The notes beneath the pieces are model-generated. The model was not told the DNA's origin. It ran no database searches and saw nothing but the letters and a program-made list of their open reading frames with translations. From Ichthyophonus hoferi (lineage: Eukaryota > Opisthokonta > Ichthyosporea > Ichthyophonida > Ichthyophonidae), in the NCBI GenBank assembly GCA_002751075.1, contig NAOQ01000141.1, forward strand, positions 98,544-139,082: 40,539 nucleotides of DNA, in the 5' to 3' direction. The position numbers were made by a program, and so were the translations under genes. This document shows, one piece after another, positions 1 to 14,760 of this stretch (its first letter is position 1; every line of letters begins with the position of its first letter).

Positions 1-334
1 CAAGTATATATAGTAGGTATATTTATGTAAATATAATAGCAAGTATATATCAGGGGTAAAGGCTGTACTGTACAGTATGTACATACACCCGTAGATAGGT
101 AGGCATAATTCAAAGTGCAAATAATCAACTGCATACAATGCATATATAATGGCATGATAGGGGGAAGGGTATATGCCATAGAACAAATGACTGGCCTAGC
201 ATGCACCATATTTACGCACCACAAACTACTATTAACATCTATGATATAAACTATTTAATTTGCATATCGGTTTGACAGACCTTATCCTTCCAATCAAATC
301 ATTAATATAAAATTAATATTATCCACTAATTTAC

Positions 335-1607
335 CTGTGATGGCTTCTGTTACATTTGACGCCTCCTCTTGGATTAGCTCAGTGCTTGGCGCGGGGATAG
401 CCAATGAGGGACCTGTATAGCATAAAGTCACGTTCAATAACAGGTACCCATATAACGAGCCCATAATTAATAAAAAACTCAATCATTTAAATTTATGAAA
501 TATATTGATTAGCAATTAGAAACATCCAATAATAAGCACGAATATCCTCCCACAAGTCGACTGATCCAATCATATGGGCCCTTATACAATCAGCCCACTA
601 TGTATAATGCCTAATATAGAACTTGTCATTCCAATTGATTCAAATAGACCAATCACAATCATACAATTCTATCATCCTACCCCCCCTCTTATCTCAGATA
701 GGCCTAATAAGGTTATTTGATGGCAAAAATGATGTAGAGATGGATGGTTGCCCTAAAGATGACTACCTCGTGAGAAGGAAAATATATATACAGGTATGTA
801 TGAGCATATATACGGTAGTATAATAATATGTATGATAGTATGTATGATAATAATTTAACAGCATATGAGATATTATGATAGCATATATGATAGTATTTAT
901 GATAGTATGATAGTATGTATGATAGTATGATAGTATGTATGATAATGTATATGAGAGAATAATAGTATGTATGATAATACTTTAATAGTATATGTAATAT
1001 TATGATAGTATGTACGATAGTATGATAGTATGTATGATAGTATGACAGTATGACAGTGTGTATGATAGTATGATATTATGTATGATAGTATGATAGTGTA
1101 TATAATAGTGTGTATGATAGTATGATATTATGTATGATAGTATGATAGTATGTATAATAGTGTGTATGATAGTATGATGGTATGTATGATAGTATGATGG
1201 TATGTATGATATTATGATGGTATGTATGATATTATGATGGTATTTATGATATTATGATGGTATGTATGATAGTATGATAGTGTATATGAAAGTAATGTGT
1301 ATGATAGTATGATAGTATGTATGATAGTATGTATGATAGTATGTATGATAGTATGTATGATAGTATGTATGTGAGTATTGTAGTATGAGTAAGATGGTAT
1401 GTATAAGAGTATAATAGTATATATTATAGTATATATATGCATATATGTATGTGTATGTGTAGGTATATATGTATGGGTGTAAGTCGCCAGGTAGGTAGGT
1501 AGATGCGAAGAGAACCTATATCATAACATAACATAGCATAATAATATAATACCCTGTGGCGTAGAGTCTTCTTCATTCTTTTCAGATGTATCACCTTCAG
1601 TACTCAT
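335..1607 (-). CDS. 5' part of an unidentified protein gene (two exons, continues off the left edge)
   Basis: Proposed exons on the minus strand are 1553-1607 and 335-412. The first opens MSTEGDTSEKNEEDSTPQ, a short acidic, low-complexity start, and ends CAG-G before GTATTA. The second follows TATACAG, continues in the same phase (GPSLAIPAPSTELIQEEA...NVTEAIT) and ends CACAG before GTAAAT, in phase 1. The phase match and the locally high GC of 335-412 are the support. No domain is recognisable and no following exon is clear before the window edge, so function is unknown. An alternative is a single first exon starting at 482, giving a hydrophobic MSFLLIMGSLYGYLLL leader with the same 3' end. 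I prefer the two-exon model because the extra leader sequence is AT-rich like non-coding DNA. It lies head-to-head with TVP23. Confidence 0.42.
797..1440. repeat. TATGATAG-type microsatellite
   Basis: About 640 bp of imperfect TATG/ATAG units (TATGATAGTATGATAGTATG and variants). Under the gene model above it lies in the first intron of the minus-strand gene. Open frames here on either strand are repeat artefacts. Confidence 0.9.
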
Positions 1608-2001
1608 AGTATTTTATAATATATAGTACAAAAACAATATAGATACATATATATATGAATATATTATATATAATAATATAATAATATAAATTATATCATA
1701 TTATATTAGCTATGTTATGCTTTACAACTATATAAGTTGTTAATATTTATGTAGACCGAGGAGATTGATGCGAATCAATTCCTATCGTAATTTTAATGTT
1801 CTAATAGGTTAATATTTGATATTTGATCGGAAAGTTGCGCTAATCATAGTAACTAATTATACTTCGTTGTAATTAACTGGTTTATTAAACGATTGTAATT
1901 TAATTATAGCAAAAATATGATTTATTACACTTAATTCCAACCCGATAATTGCAATTTTCTTAATAAAAACGATAATCCGATTATTATTTTTTATTACATT
2001 A

Positions 2002-2229
2002 ATCCTCTAGCTCTGGGATAAATCAAATATTTAATTAAGTTGCAATTACAATAATTATTTTAGCCAATTATAAGTCACTGCGATAAATTAATTATTTTAT
2101 AATTAAAACCATTCCTATAGGCAATTAGAAGACAGTATGGCTATAGTAATATCATAGTTTCTTCTAATTGGCAAGACTAACTGCTGTAATTGCAAGTTAA
2201 TTAAATAAAGGATTTATCCCTCTGAGCTG
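2002..2229. mobile_element. MITE-like element with long inverted arms and an 8-bp flanking duplication
   Basis: The left arm (about 2009-2074) and right arm (about 2161-2229) are imperfect inverted repeats of roughly 65 bp. Shared blocks in order are AGCTC, GGGATAAATC, ATTTAATTAA, TTGCAATTACA and GCCAATTA. An inner perfect 11-bp pair (CAATTAGAAGA / TCTTCTAATTG) adds further folding. TTACATTA occurs directly outside both ends (1994-2001 and 2230-2237). An 8-bp duplication is typical of hAT-superfamily insertions. There is no coding capacity, so it would be a non-autonomous element. The arm ends are not perfectly aligned, so the exact borders are uncertain. Confidence 0.5.
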
Positions 2230-2722
2230 TTACATTATGATATAATGCAATTTATAGGTCCCATCAAATTCCCTACCTATCAATATGGTATTGTGTAATG
2301 TAAGATAATACAATATAATATAATAAATTAATTTAGATATAATGGAAGTATTAAAAGTAAGCAATAAGTAAAAAGATTATGAAGTGTATAAATAGATGTA
2401 GATTATGAGTCAATGACTAGGAGGCACCATATGTATTATATGATATCATACAAGTTGTATCACATAATATTTTGCTATTTCATCGTTTTACAACTAGGAC
2501 TAGGGTATGAACTAATATAAATTATGATTATCAGGCTATACTATGGAAGGTAGATATATATATACATACATATACAATATACTTTTTATCATACTATATT
2601 ATCTTATATTGTATTGAATTTAAAAGACTAAGAAAAGTCAAATTAAAACTTCGATTTGAATTTATATGCAAGACTAATCATCCTAATTGCAGTTTTAACC
2701 AATTTATAATAGTGCGGTATAA

Positions 2723-2730
2723 TGACGTCA
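2723..2730. promoter_or_regulatory. Palindromic CRE (TGACGTCA)
   Basis: A perfect ATF/CREB-type palindrome (ATGACGTCAT in context) lies 365 bp upstream of the TVP23 start and about 1.1 kb upstream of the divergent gene. It could serve either gene. Binding is inferred from the motif only. Confidence 0.35.
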
Positions 2731-3094
2731 TGTAATGGGTTGCCAGGTGATTTGATGCCTAATTGGGATTAACACGAATTAATTAGTAAATTAAATATAT
2801 AATCGATTCTTACATATTTTATTATATATTTATACATCTAATAAAAAGTTTTTGTACATTCCACAATGGTATAGAATATAATTAAGAAAACATTTAATAT
2901 ATGTTAATATATGCATCTATATATAGATTCTTTTGTGAATATTTATATTAAAATCAGTACTTTATAAATCATAAAAAAATTCCAAAAAAAAACATCGTAT
3001 ATATATATATGGTATTATTATAATAGTTATTATTACTACCACATCATACTATACCTCATAGTACAACCATTTCTATTATTCACATCTATATATC

Positions 3095-5275
<2,181 letters not shown>

Positions 5276-5290
5276 GGCCATGAAGAATAG

Positions 5291-5307
5291 TCCTATTTCT
5301 AATAGGA
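5291..5307 (+). terminator. Small hairpin in the TVP23 3' UTR
   Basis: TCCTATT and AATAGGA can pair around a 3-nt loop 15 bp after the stop codon, followed by an AATATATAAT-rich stretch. It may take part in 3'-end formation. The role is inferred. Confidence 0.25.
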
Positions 5308-7234
5308 TATAATATATAATATATAATATGTACCGTGTGTTGCAAGCTCGACAACTTTTGACTACTCTATTTGCTGAAATATACATATATCATTAATGTT
5401 ACTCGTTTATAAATGCATTCATCATGGCCAGAATACATTATTATAGTGGTCTAACAGAAAGAATAGAATATAAGCTAAAATGCTAGTGCAAAATACCATA
5501 TGTATCATGTACCTATTCCCCTACTTGGGGTGATTGGGTAGTATGTTGAATTTCAAGATGGATGCATTTATTATGTGGATATATATAGCGTATGTAAGTT
5601 TTAGCTATGGCATATTGATTGGCTAAATAAGTGATCTGCTTGATAAGAAATGGTTGGGAAGTTGTAATATAAAAGTGTAAATAAGAGAAATAGTGAAGAT
5701 TCAAAACATTTTAATTTTTTTTAAAAAATTAAAATTATTATTTAAAATTAATAACACATTATCATACATATGTCTAGCTCATATAGGCTACCTATCTATA
5801 TATCTGATACTGTTTTCTATGTGGCAATATAAGAGAACCAGGTTAAATATGATTGGATGGAAGGACCATAGATCAGCCATTGATCCAAGTACGTCAACAC
5901 ATGGAGTTTTCATGCTTTTTTGATTTTTTTTATACTCTTTTTCTTTATTTCAAAGTCAGATTTGATCAATAAATTGATTTTGCCATGATCGTTCAAACCA
6001 CAAGAGGTCGATTCCAGACCTAACAACTCCTGTAATAAGTTAATACTAGAATCAGCCACCATAAATCAATAAGCTGATGGTAATTACTCAGCAATCAATC
6101 AAATAAATACTGATGAAAACCCTCCCTGATAAGGAAATGGTTCATAAGAAATATTTTGTTATAAATAAGATTGTCAGATTATATACACAAAATACACGCA
6201 CATACAATTCCAACTAATACATAAACTTATCCGAGATTCGGGTAAAAAACATAATACAAATAACTGGTCGACTAAATAGTCCATAGCATAGTATCATTAA
6301 CTAAGGGCATTTTATTAGTCGATAAATATAACAAACATTTCTTCAATGAGCTAATTGGATAATAATGTGCAAAACACTTAAGTCATGAGAATAGTAGATT
6401 GATTCTTGGAGAATAGGAAATTTAGTGGCTGTCGTTAAATGTCTGGTTGCTGGGGACTCTTGGATCAACGCATGTTGCGTAGATAAAAAGGAAGCACATA
6501 AATAATAAAGGGGACAGAGAAAATCATCACGCTAAAAGATTGCATTCAATTCTTAGAGCGACAAAGGCATTTAACTATTATCAGAATAATATTTTAAAAC
6601 TTAACGAAGCAATAATTTTTAATAAGGTTATGGGTCCAGCACGCTTCCTAGCCAACTTCGACGCCCAACATATCTGAATAAAATGAAGACCTTTAATTAC
6701 TTAAGAATTATTCAAATTAATTGCTAGATGAATTAGATGTTCATCTATACACACTAATAGATTCATGGCCAATTTACCATTGATAGAAAATAACCACCAC
6801 TATTTTTAATATCCTCTATCTAGTTATTTGTATATTAACAGTGTTATAGGCCTTATGCAAACGTTTATACTATAAACACTGATATCTCAATATGATCAGA
6901 ATTACTATATAATATAATAGAAAAAATTAAAGCTATTATACTAATATTGAAATACGTATATATACGCATATACAAAAAAAAATACAAATGTTGTTTGGGC
7001 TTATTAACGATAATTAGCTTGTAAATATCCTATCTTGAAATGTGTTAAAATATTGACTGTTTATCTACACTATAAGTGGTATTTCTTTGTTTACAGAGTA
7101 AAATTAATATCCTACTATTGGTTAATTAATTATAACTGCAACTGTCTTGACCTCTAGTGCAAGTTTTGTGAATCCTACTAACTAGATAATGAAAAGATCA
7201 ATTATTGGTGATTATAAATTTACATCTCAATTGC

Positions 7235-7447
7235 ACACTGATTAATTTATATTATTCTAAACACATGTAATGCAGTTAAACTGAATTCGGATTAAAGTGT
7301 ATATTTAATATATTAGGGTAGACAAGAATTGATCTCAATCTGAATTAATAATATGTAGATTTGATAGATAACATCTATATTTTATTAATAGCAGATAGCA
7401 ATAAAATAAAATATGTTACACTCTGATAGAAATAAATAAGTAAACAG
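7235..7447 (-). repeat. Dispersed repeat, copy B (inverted)
   Basis: The reverse complement of this stretch aligns with copy A at 8019-8333. Shared landmarks are TATTTATTT, TAACATAT, CTGCTATTAAT, TTATCTAT, GAGATCAATTC and ACATGTG..TTAGAATA. It sits in the opposite orientation to the neighbouring copies. Confidence 0.65.
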
Positions 7448-7570
7448 AAAATTATTGCAACCTATTACAAATGTTCCAACATTATACTGTAAGGCCAGAC
7501 CCTAAAATACATAGAAAACACCCTTATTTGAATAATATTTATGTAAAATGAGAAATTAATTATATTTATA

Positions 7571-7690
7571 ATGGTATAAATTAACTACTGTGTGGTTGGG
7601 ACGAAGCCTATAGTTTTGTTTATATTATAGTCCTTCACCTGACATGCGTCATTATCAAGATAACGCCTTAAAAATAAATATAGGGTATCC
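7571..7690 (+). repeat. Dispersed repeat, copy D (right half only)
   Basis: It matches the right half of copies A and C: TATAAATTAAC, TGTGGTTG, GACGA, TTTGTTTA, a block of the form GACAT(G/A)(C/T)GT.ATTAT, and then AACG or AACAGC. The left half is absent here. Confidence 0.6.
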
Positions 7691-8018
7691 AAATATATAC
7701 ATCCTCAAATTCATTTTAATTATTGTTACCTTCATTTGATTCAGTTCCATCATATTACTTACCTCCGTCAAAAATCTTATTCCATTTTTAAATTGATCAA
7801 TTAGTCTTGGTTGTATGTTTTCACAATTATCAACAATTATTAACAGTAAACCAAAAGCTATAATTTATTTTAGATTAAACACTAATGATATATGTTCATA
7901 AACTATAGTATGTTTCAACATAACAATTACTCACACTGTCAATAACAGAATGACTCTAGCTATTTGCTTTTTTTTGTGCGTATTGTCAAAATATAAGTAA
8001 TATGTTACAGTGATTCCC

Positions 8019-8333
8019 TATTTATTTATTTATGTTAGAATATAACATATATTCCCATTATTTATTATCTGCTATTAATCAAATACTAGATATTATCTAT
8101 TAAACCTACGTAGTAATGATTCGGATTGAAATTAATTCCTATATACTATACTATTTTGGGTATACAGATTAATGCGGATTCAGTCTCACTGCATCACATG
8201 TGCTTAGTTAGAATAGTATAAATTAGCAAATTTGTAGTTGAAACTGAGCGTCTAGTTTTGTTTACACTCTAGTCTGACATATGTTATTATCAGGGCAACA
8301 GCTTGAAATTAGGACAGGATATATTTACCCTAT
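8019..8333 (+). repeat. Dispersed repeat, copy A
   Basis: About 315 bp align end to end with copy C at 35228-35543, at what looks like roughly 70-75% identity by eye. Conserved blocks include GCTATTAATCAAAT, ATTATCTATTAAACCT, ATTAATTCCT, TTCAGTCT, GCATCA and TTTACCCTAT. No open frame and no tRNA-like head was seen, so the class is unknown. Confidence 0.7.
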
Positions 8334-9270
8334 ATACTTTCCGGCTTCTACACGTATTCATATTTATATTAAAGTTTATTGGGAACCATATATTTATATG
8401 TGGTTTTCTCTTTTGTTGTTTAATGGGAAATAATACATATATACACCAAAAAATACGAATATAAATGCAGATTTAAATTGGCTATATTTAGATTTAGAGT
8501 AGATTATGCGCCAATGAAAACGTAGATTAAATACGCAACATATAGAGTGGACCATATATATAGCAATCTTTTTTGATTGATTGATGGAGTTGCTAATCGC
8601 ATTCCGTTGTCTTTATAATCTTTGTTGAACCCTTTCCCTATTTGTTTTTTATGGCAATTTATTTGCTTATAATAATAATAAACATCTGATAGGAAATAAT
8701 ATATCTATTTCGTGTAGTCGATTACAATAATATAAATTTTTATCTAAGAATAAATGCCATAAAAAGATAGAAGCTACTGGTCTAGTATACTTCGTAGTAC
8801 ATATTGCTAGTGTCCTTTTATATCTTTATTCTGGTGTTCTAGATCTTACTATCTGAGATCACTGTAATAAGCATCAATAACATTTTTTAAATAATTGTTT
8901 CTACATCATCTTTGTTATGAGTAAATCCTTTTCATCAATTGCTCTAACTTAGACTACTCTTTTACCCATCTCATATCTGTATTAAATGCCTACATCCTTA
9001 TTGGCAGTCAACCTCTGATGACCAATTTATCGATACGATTGGAAGTAATGGATCTAATCAGAATCACTCGAAATTGCCTAATTGGATTATCTATTTTAGA
9101 CAATAACATGCATTAAAGTCCTATCTATGCTCGTGTGGTGTTCAGTATACACATCAATAGAATATTGATACTTAATAATCTTTACGCCAAGAATGGTGCT
9201 ACAACACAGTGTGCAGAATATCTTATGTTGATTTAAAACCAATAGACGTTAAATTTTTCAGGCCGAAATA

Positions 9271-12200
9271 ATGGTGAATACTTTCAAATTATTTTATGCT
9301 TTGCTTGTGTTTTTCTTATTCCCAATATCCTTCTATCCTGTTGTAGCAAATGTAAAACTTCAGAATCCTAAAAATTCCGATTCAATAAATCATGAATCGG
9401 GTATACCTCTATCACCCTGTCAGGTAGACATCCACACTGATTGGATGGCATGCCGTTATAGTAACTACACCCATCCCCGCAATATTAGTTTGGCCACCAC
9501 TGTACTCCCAGATGATTGTATACCAGCAGTAATACCTGGAACTATTCTCACCACTCTGATTAAAAATGGCACCTTCCCTGATCCATTTTATGAGGATAAT
9601 CTCAAAAGGATTCCGGATATTTCTACAGTAGGCCGAGAATTTTACACTTTTGTCTTTGTCCATAATATTACTCTAGACTCCGCTGCCTTTAGATTTTGTA
9701 CTACTGCACAGCATAACATTGTACTGCATATCAGGGCCGCGTCTTACCGAGTTCATGCCTACATGAACGGTAAAAAACTTATAGAGGACTCAGTACAACA
9801 ACACAAACAAAACACTTTAGAGGGTTCATTCCTGCGTCTATCATTCCGTCTTACAAAGGAAACGTTTCGCTATCATCATCCGTTTTCCCACCAGAATAAC
9901 TACGAAAATCGACTAGCTATTCTTGTAGAGCCGGTAATATATCCAGGAAAAAATACTAATGGTCAAGGTGGTGATCATAAAATAGCAAAGAATGCAGCAG
10001 TGATGCAATACACCGCAGGGTGGGACTGGATTCAGGCCACACCAGACAGAAACACTGGATTATGGGATAAAATATACCTGGAAACACATGGAGATGTAGT
10101 GATAAAAGACCCTTACGTGCAAACGGTGTGGATAGATGTTAAAAAAAAATTAGCTAGGATAAAAGTGTTTATTATTTTACATAATTACAAATATACTGGA
10201 AGTGGTGATGGTTACAAGGACTCTGGAAAAGTTCGGGGAAATGTGAAGGCAAGTTTTGTTTTTGCATCGCTTTTTAATGACATATAATGGAACATAATAG
10301 ACTGTAATGGAATATAATGATTAATACGACTAATAATACTTATAGGTTAGGAGACAAAAACAGAAGGTGATAGTGACAGGGAAAGATAAAGAAAATTATA
10401 TAGTATAGACCGGATTGATATAAGAAGAAATTTTAAACTAGAAAAGGAAAAATAAGACAGAAAAAATTTGTGCATATAGAATAGAAGACGATTTAGGGAG
10501 AAAAAATTATCAAAAAAGTAATGATATATATAGAAATGGATAAAAGAGAAAATATGAAAACTGAAGTAAGGATTATGAAAACATTAACTATGTTTTACTA
10601 ACAACATTTATTGACAATCAATTATAACAGAAAGAGATTTCAAAACACTAAATGTGTCAAGATGCCCAAAAATGCAATGTGGACTCTTTCATATAAGACA
10701 TTAGTTACATACTTCAATGTATACCTATAAAGGAATGAGTAAATATAAAAAGAAAAGAGTACAAAGAAAAAGCATATATTTTTTGTTAAAATAAGAAGTA
10801 ATGTTTATATATATGAAATAAAGAAGTTAAAAATTGAGAAAAGGAAATAAAAACCAAAAAAAAAATTCACTTTGACATTGTGACAGAGATAGCAACATAT
10901 TATATAAACAACCACAGCAGAGCTCAAAAGCATAATACATTGAAAAATATAACATAAGCTAATAGAAACAAGAGAAAAACAATGATCTGTTTATTATTGC
11001 CATCCCCAAATAATACCATTACCTTTATCAACCATAGATCAATACTAACAAGTTTAACTTGTGTTGCGGTCCTTATTATTATTTTATTTTTGCTATATGC
11101 TATGTGGTAGCAGGTAATCAGAAATAGATAATAAAAATAAAAACTAAAAAATGTTTATTCAGTCTTACTGTAGAATCACACAAGTCAGTCCAGTCGCTGT
11201 TAAAAACCTTTATACTTATAAGCTGTAATCTACTGCATATAAACTAATGAGCAACCCAATAGTAATTAATTATTATAATAATTATGTTGATCTATGTTAT
11301 TATGTAACTAGACTTGACAAATAAACGGTTAGGTTGTAAAACAATTAGATAAACACTACCCTAACTAATATTTTTATAATACAATGTGGTTAGAAGTAGA
11401 GCTATTTATCAAATTTACAAGCCTCAAATAATTTAACCCCTCTTTCCTTACCTTCCATATACAGCTGCGATTTGGTGGTGATAAGCTACTCTATAATCAA
11501 AAAATATCAATTCTTCCCAATTCACAAGTCCAAGTCTCTCTAGGGGTGCATAATATCTCAGATGTTGAATTTTGGTGGCCACACACCCATGGAACTCCAT
11601 ATCTCTATCCAGTAGACATATATTTTGAGATGGAATCAGGCGAACTATCCCACCACCTTCATTTTCAAGCAGGAATACGCTACGTGCACACTTGGGTAGA
11701 CAAGTTAAACTATGGCAGAGTGTTTGAGGTCAACAAGGAGCGAATATTTATACTAGGAGGTAAAATATTTAGTTGAATTGTATGACTTGATTTTTTTTGG
11801 TGCAGTTTTTGTATATGCCTAATAGAAGCTGGAGAAAAAAGCTCAAATGTTTTATTGGTTTGAAGACGTACATGTATTAGATATGTTGCTGAGTAATAAG
11901 TATATATGAAATCAATGGTGAGTTAATATTGCACATCTTATAAATATTATAGATACAGTATTAAATCTGAAATAAATGATAATAATTTTGAAATTGAAGT
12001 GGAAAACTATTATGTAACACGTACAGGTATGAAGACCGTCAGATCGCAAAGTATTATTGACACCAGATAGCAAACCCATATATAACACAATGTAAAACAC
12101 TGCAAGGGTGTTAAAACCGTCTGGAAAATACCAATTTTGCATTTAAACTTGTAATTTTGACATTGTGAAGGCTTTAATTATGATTAATTGGAAAGTGACT

Positions 12201-14759
12201 CTTCTTAACTGCGTTAATTTAACCAAATTATATACTTGAGTTTAAATATTTTTTTATTTAAAAATTATTAATGCAGGAGTCACTCCTTTCCCTCTTTCTT
12301 TTTCTTTCTCTTCTCTCTTGTTACTTCTCCTAACAGGTAACTGGATTACAACGGATCAATTTCAGAGGCATGCTGTGGACAAGTGGCGATACAGATCAGA
12401 AATTCGAATGCATAAGGAAGCAGGTCTTAATATGATTAGGATATGGGGGGGTGGGCTAGCAGAGAAACCAGAATTCTATGAAGCCTGTGACGAGGCGGGA
12501 ATATTAGTGATGCAGGTAAGTTGGAAAAGAACTATGTGTGGGCTTTTAGGTAGTGGTAGGTTGTATTATACTATATATTTAGAATAGGTGTAAGGACAGC
12601 TGATTAAGCACTAAAATGATTAATTTAAAGGCTTTACACATAAAAAATTAAGTAATAATGCTGGTTTGCTAGTCCTATAACTTGAAATGCAGTTTTCAGT
12701 TTTGAAAAATCCGGCTAGAAATAGATATTTCAAGTATTTTTATTTTTATTTTTATTTTATTTATTTATTTATTATTTTTTGATAGGACAACTTATACATT
12801 TTATAACATTACCTTAATACCCGGATATAGGGATTGCAAGTGCATTAAATATTTGAAAACCATAAAGATTATTAATAAGAGGTAATATTACATTAAATTG
12901 AATGAAAAGGGAGTATAAAGATAGTACTTGTGTTTACAGTGGTTGTATAGAGATGGAAGTGTATAAATTCAAATGTATGAGTTGGGTGTACTGTACCTCT
13001 GAACATTTAAATGCTAATCAAACTATATATTATTACAATATCTTCATAGCCTGGCTAATCTAACAGTTTACCTATGTAATTATAGCTAGGCTTTGTTATT
13101 CTTTATTTAGCATATTAGGTCTAGAATATATATTAACTCAGATTTACCAAACCCTAACTATTGCATTTGAAGGAATTTTGGATGACAGGTGATAACAATG
13201 GGCGATGGGCTGGACAATTCGATTGGCCCATATCACATCATGCATATGTAGGAAATGTACGCGACACAGTCCTTCTCCTACGTCATCATCCTAGTCTTCT
13301 CTTATGGTGTGGGGGCAATGAATTATATCCCGAAGGAAAATCCCCACCAACTGATATTCTTCTAAATTTGCAAAAGATTATACACGATTACAGTCCAGGC
13401 ATATTCTTCATACCCTCTTCTATGACAAGTTACACCAACTTTAACCCTCAATTTTCACTTGCACCTAAAGATGGACCCTATGGGATTCTTAATCCTCATG
13501 AATATTTTAGTCGAAATCCAGGCCTGTACTTTGATAATAACACCCGAGCCGACAATCTACTTCTTGGATTCAATCCAGAGATTGGAAGTGTAAGCACTCC
13601 TGTGGTGGATTCCATGCGACAGTTCATGTCAGAGGAAACCCTGGCAAAATTTCCACAAATGGGGGCCAAAGAGACAGAAGCAAATGCCATTTGGGTATTT
13701 CACAAATATATATCCTACACAACAGCAGGGGGTCATGATCTAATTTATGCTTATGGAACTCCTTTAAATATTGATGAATATTGTGCTCAAGCCCAGCTTG
13801 TACAGTTTGTGCAATATCAGAGCCTATTTGAGGGTTATCAGGAATATATGTGGCATTGGTACACAGGGATGGTCATGTGGAAGAGTCAATCACCCTGGCC
13901 AGCTCTCAGGGGTGCCTTGTATGACTCCTGGCTAGAATATACAGGGGGGTTTTGGGGGGTAAAAGCTGCTCTAAGAGATAAGGTGCATGTACAATTTAAT
14001 AGATTAACTCAATCGGCTACAGTTATTAACAAGGGATTGACTATATTTCCTAGTGGATATATTAAGATTTGTTTATTTAATGCTATCACAGGACATCTTA
14101 TCGATACCTTTACTATTATTACCCCTCCCATTGAGAGTCAATCAGTCTATCAAACTAACCAACAGATATGGCCTCCTACATCTCACGACGGCAAACTAAC
14201 AATAGTATTTATTGATATTTGTCTGTATGAGAATCATACACAAACCCCCGTCAGTCGAACTCAATATTGGCAAAATAATCCTCTAGGCAGCCCTGAAGCT
14301 CAGAACTTCAGTGTTCTAGGTGAGATGCGACGTTATAACAAAAATTTACAACTGTCAGGAACAGCAATAGGTCGTATTGCCCTTAAACCCCTTGGTGGCT
14401 TAAATTCGCAAACATCTTTAGAAATTATCTTGAACTTGAAAAATAGTAATCCAGCTAGGATTGCGTTTTTCATTAGGTTACAGGTAATAAGTTATTATTT
14501 GGAAACAGAAGAATCCATATTGTCAAAATGGCCAAACCACACACCATTCAAGTCTACCACTAATTCCACATATACAAGACACAACATTCATCCGGTATGG
14601 TATAGTCATAACTATTTCAGTCTGTTAGGAGGCGAGAGTAATCAGATAAATATAGAAATAGACTGGGCAAGAAAATGGAAGGAGATGGAAAAATTATGTG
14701 TGTATATAGAGGGTTGGAATACCGTTCCCTTAACTGTACCTGTGATTTTGGTTGGCTAG
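9271..14759 (+). CDS. Secreted GH2 glycosidase, mannosylglycoprotein endo-beta-mannosidase-like
   Basis: Exons are 9271-10248, 11465-11759, 12337-12515 and 13173-14759, giving 1012 residues. Residues 1-26 form a signal peptide (hydrophobic LFYALLVFFLFPISFYP). The sugar-binding-like GH2 domain carries PGTILTTLIKNGTFPDPFYE and then GWDWIQATPDRNTGLWD. The core continues EFWWPHTHGTPYLY, GGNWITTD, NMIRIWGGGLAEKPEFYEACDEAG and EFWMTGD. Catalytic residues are inferred by family pattern: acid/base E534 in WCGGNE and nucleophile E620 in FNPEIGSVSTP, about the spacing known in the plant endo-beta-mannosidase. That enzyme cleaves Man-beta-1,4-GlcNAc in N-glycan cores; related GH2 members are exo-beta-glucosaminidases, so substrate is not certain. 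Several NxS/T sites suit a secreted or vacuolar protein. Intron 1 appears to be GC-AG (AAG then GCAAGT); a GTGAAG donor 6 bp upstream would also keep the frame. Confidence 0.93.
12739..12780. repeat. TATTTTTATTTT simple repeat in GH2 intron 3
   Basis: This is a T-rich run of TATTTTT, then TATTT and TATT units. It is non-coding and intronic. Confidence 0.8.
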
Positions 14760-14760
14760 T

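Larger units (their letters stand above)
1608..3094. other. Divergent intergenic spacer
   Basis: This is very AT-rich DNA between two genes that start facing away from each other, so it should hold both promoters. It contains an inverted-repeat element (2002-2229), a palindromic CRE site and a short stretch at about 2670-2705 that resembles one arm of the inverted repeat. No coding signal was found. Confidence 0.6.
5276..9270. other. AT-rich intergenic spacer with dispersed repeats
   Basis: There is no supportable gene in about 4 kb. It contains several copies of an unnamed dispersed repeat at 7235-8333. Short locally GC-richer islands at about 6425-6480 and 6625-6675 read open for 15-25 codons, but they lack splice context or homology that I can recognise. 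Confidence 0.6.

Noticed and set aside
375-410. Resemblance to the 5' domain of U4 snRNA (AGCTCAGTGC...TAGCCAATGAGG)
   Set aside because: Only the TAGCCAATGAGG word matches. The stem-loop and the downstream U4 sequence are absent, and CCAAT words are common in this region.
698-793. Plus-strand exon with a good acceptor (CTCTTATCTCAG) and donor (CAG-GTATGT)
   Set aside because: It is open and flanked by good sites, but it would need a plus-strand gene ending at 1609 on top of the better-supported minus-strand start. The peptide is unrecognised.
1212-1442. Open frame rich in IHTIIHTI repeats
   Set aside because: It is a translation of the TATG/ATAG microsatellite.
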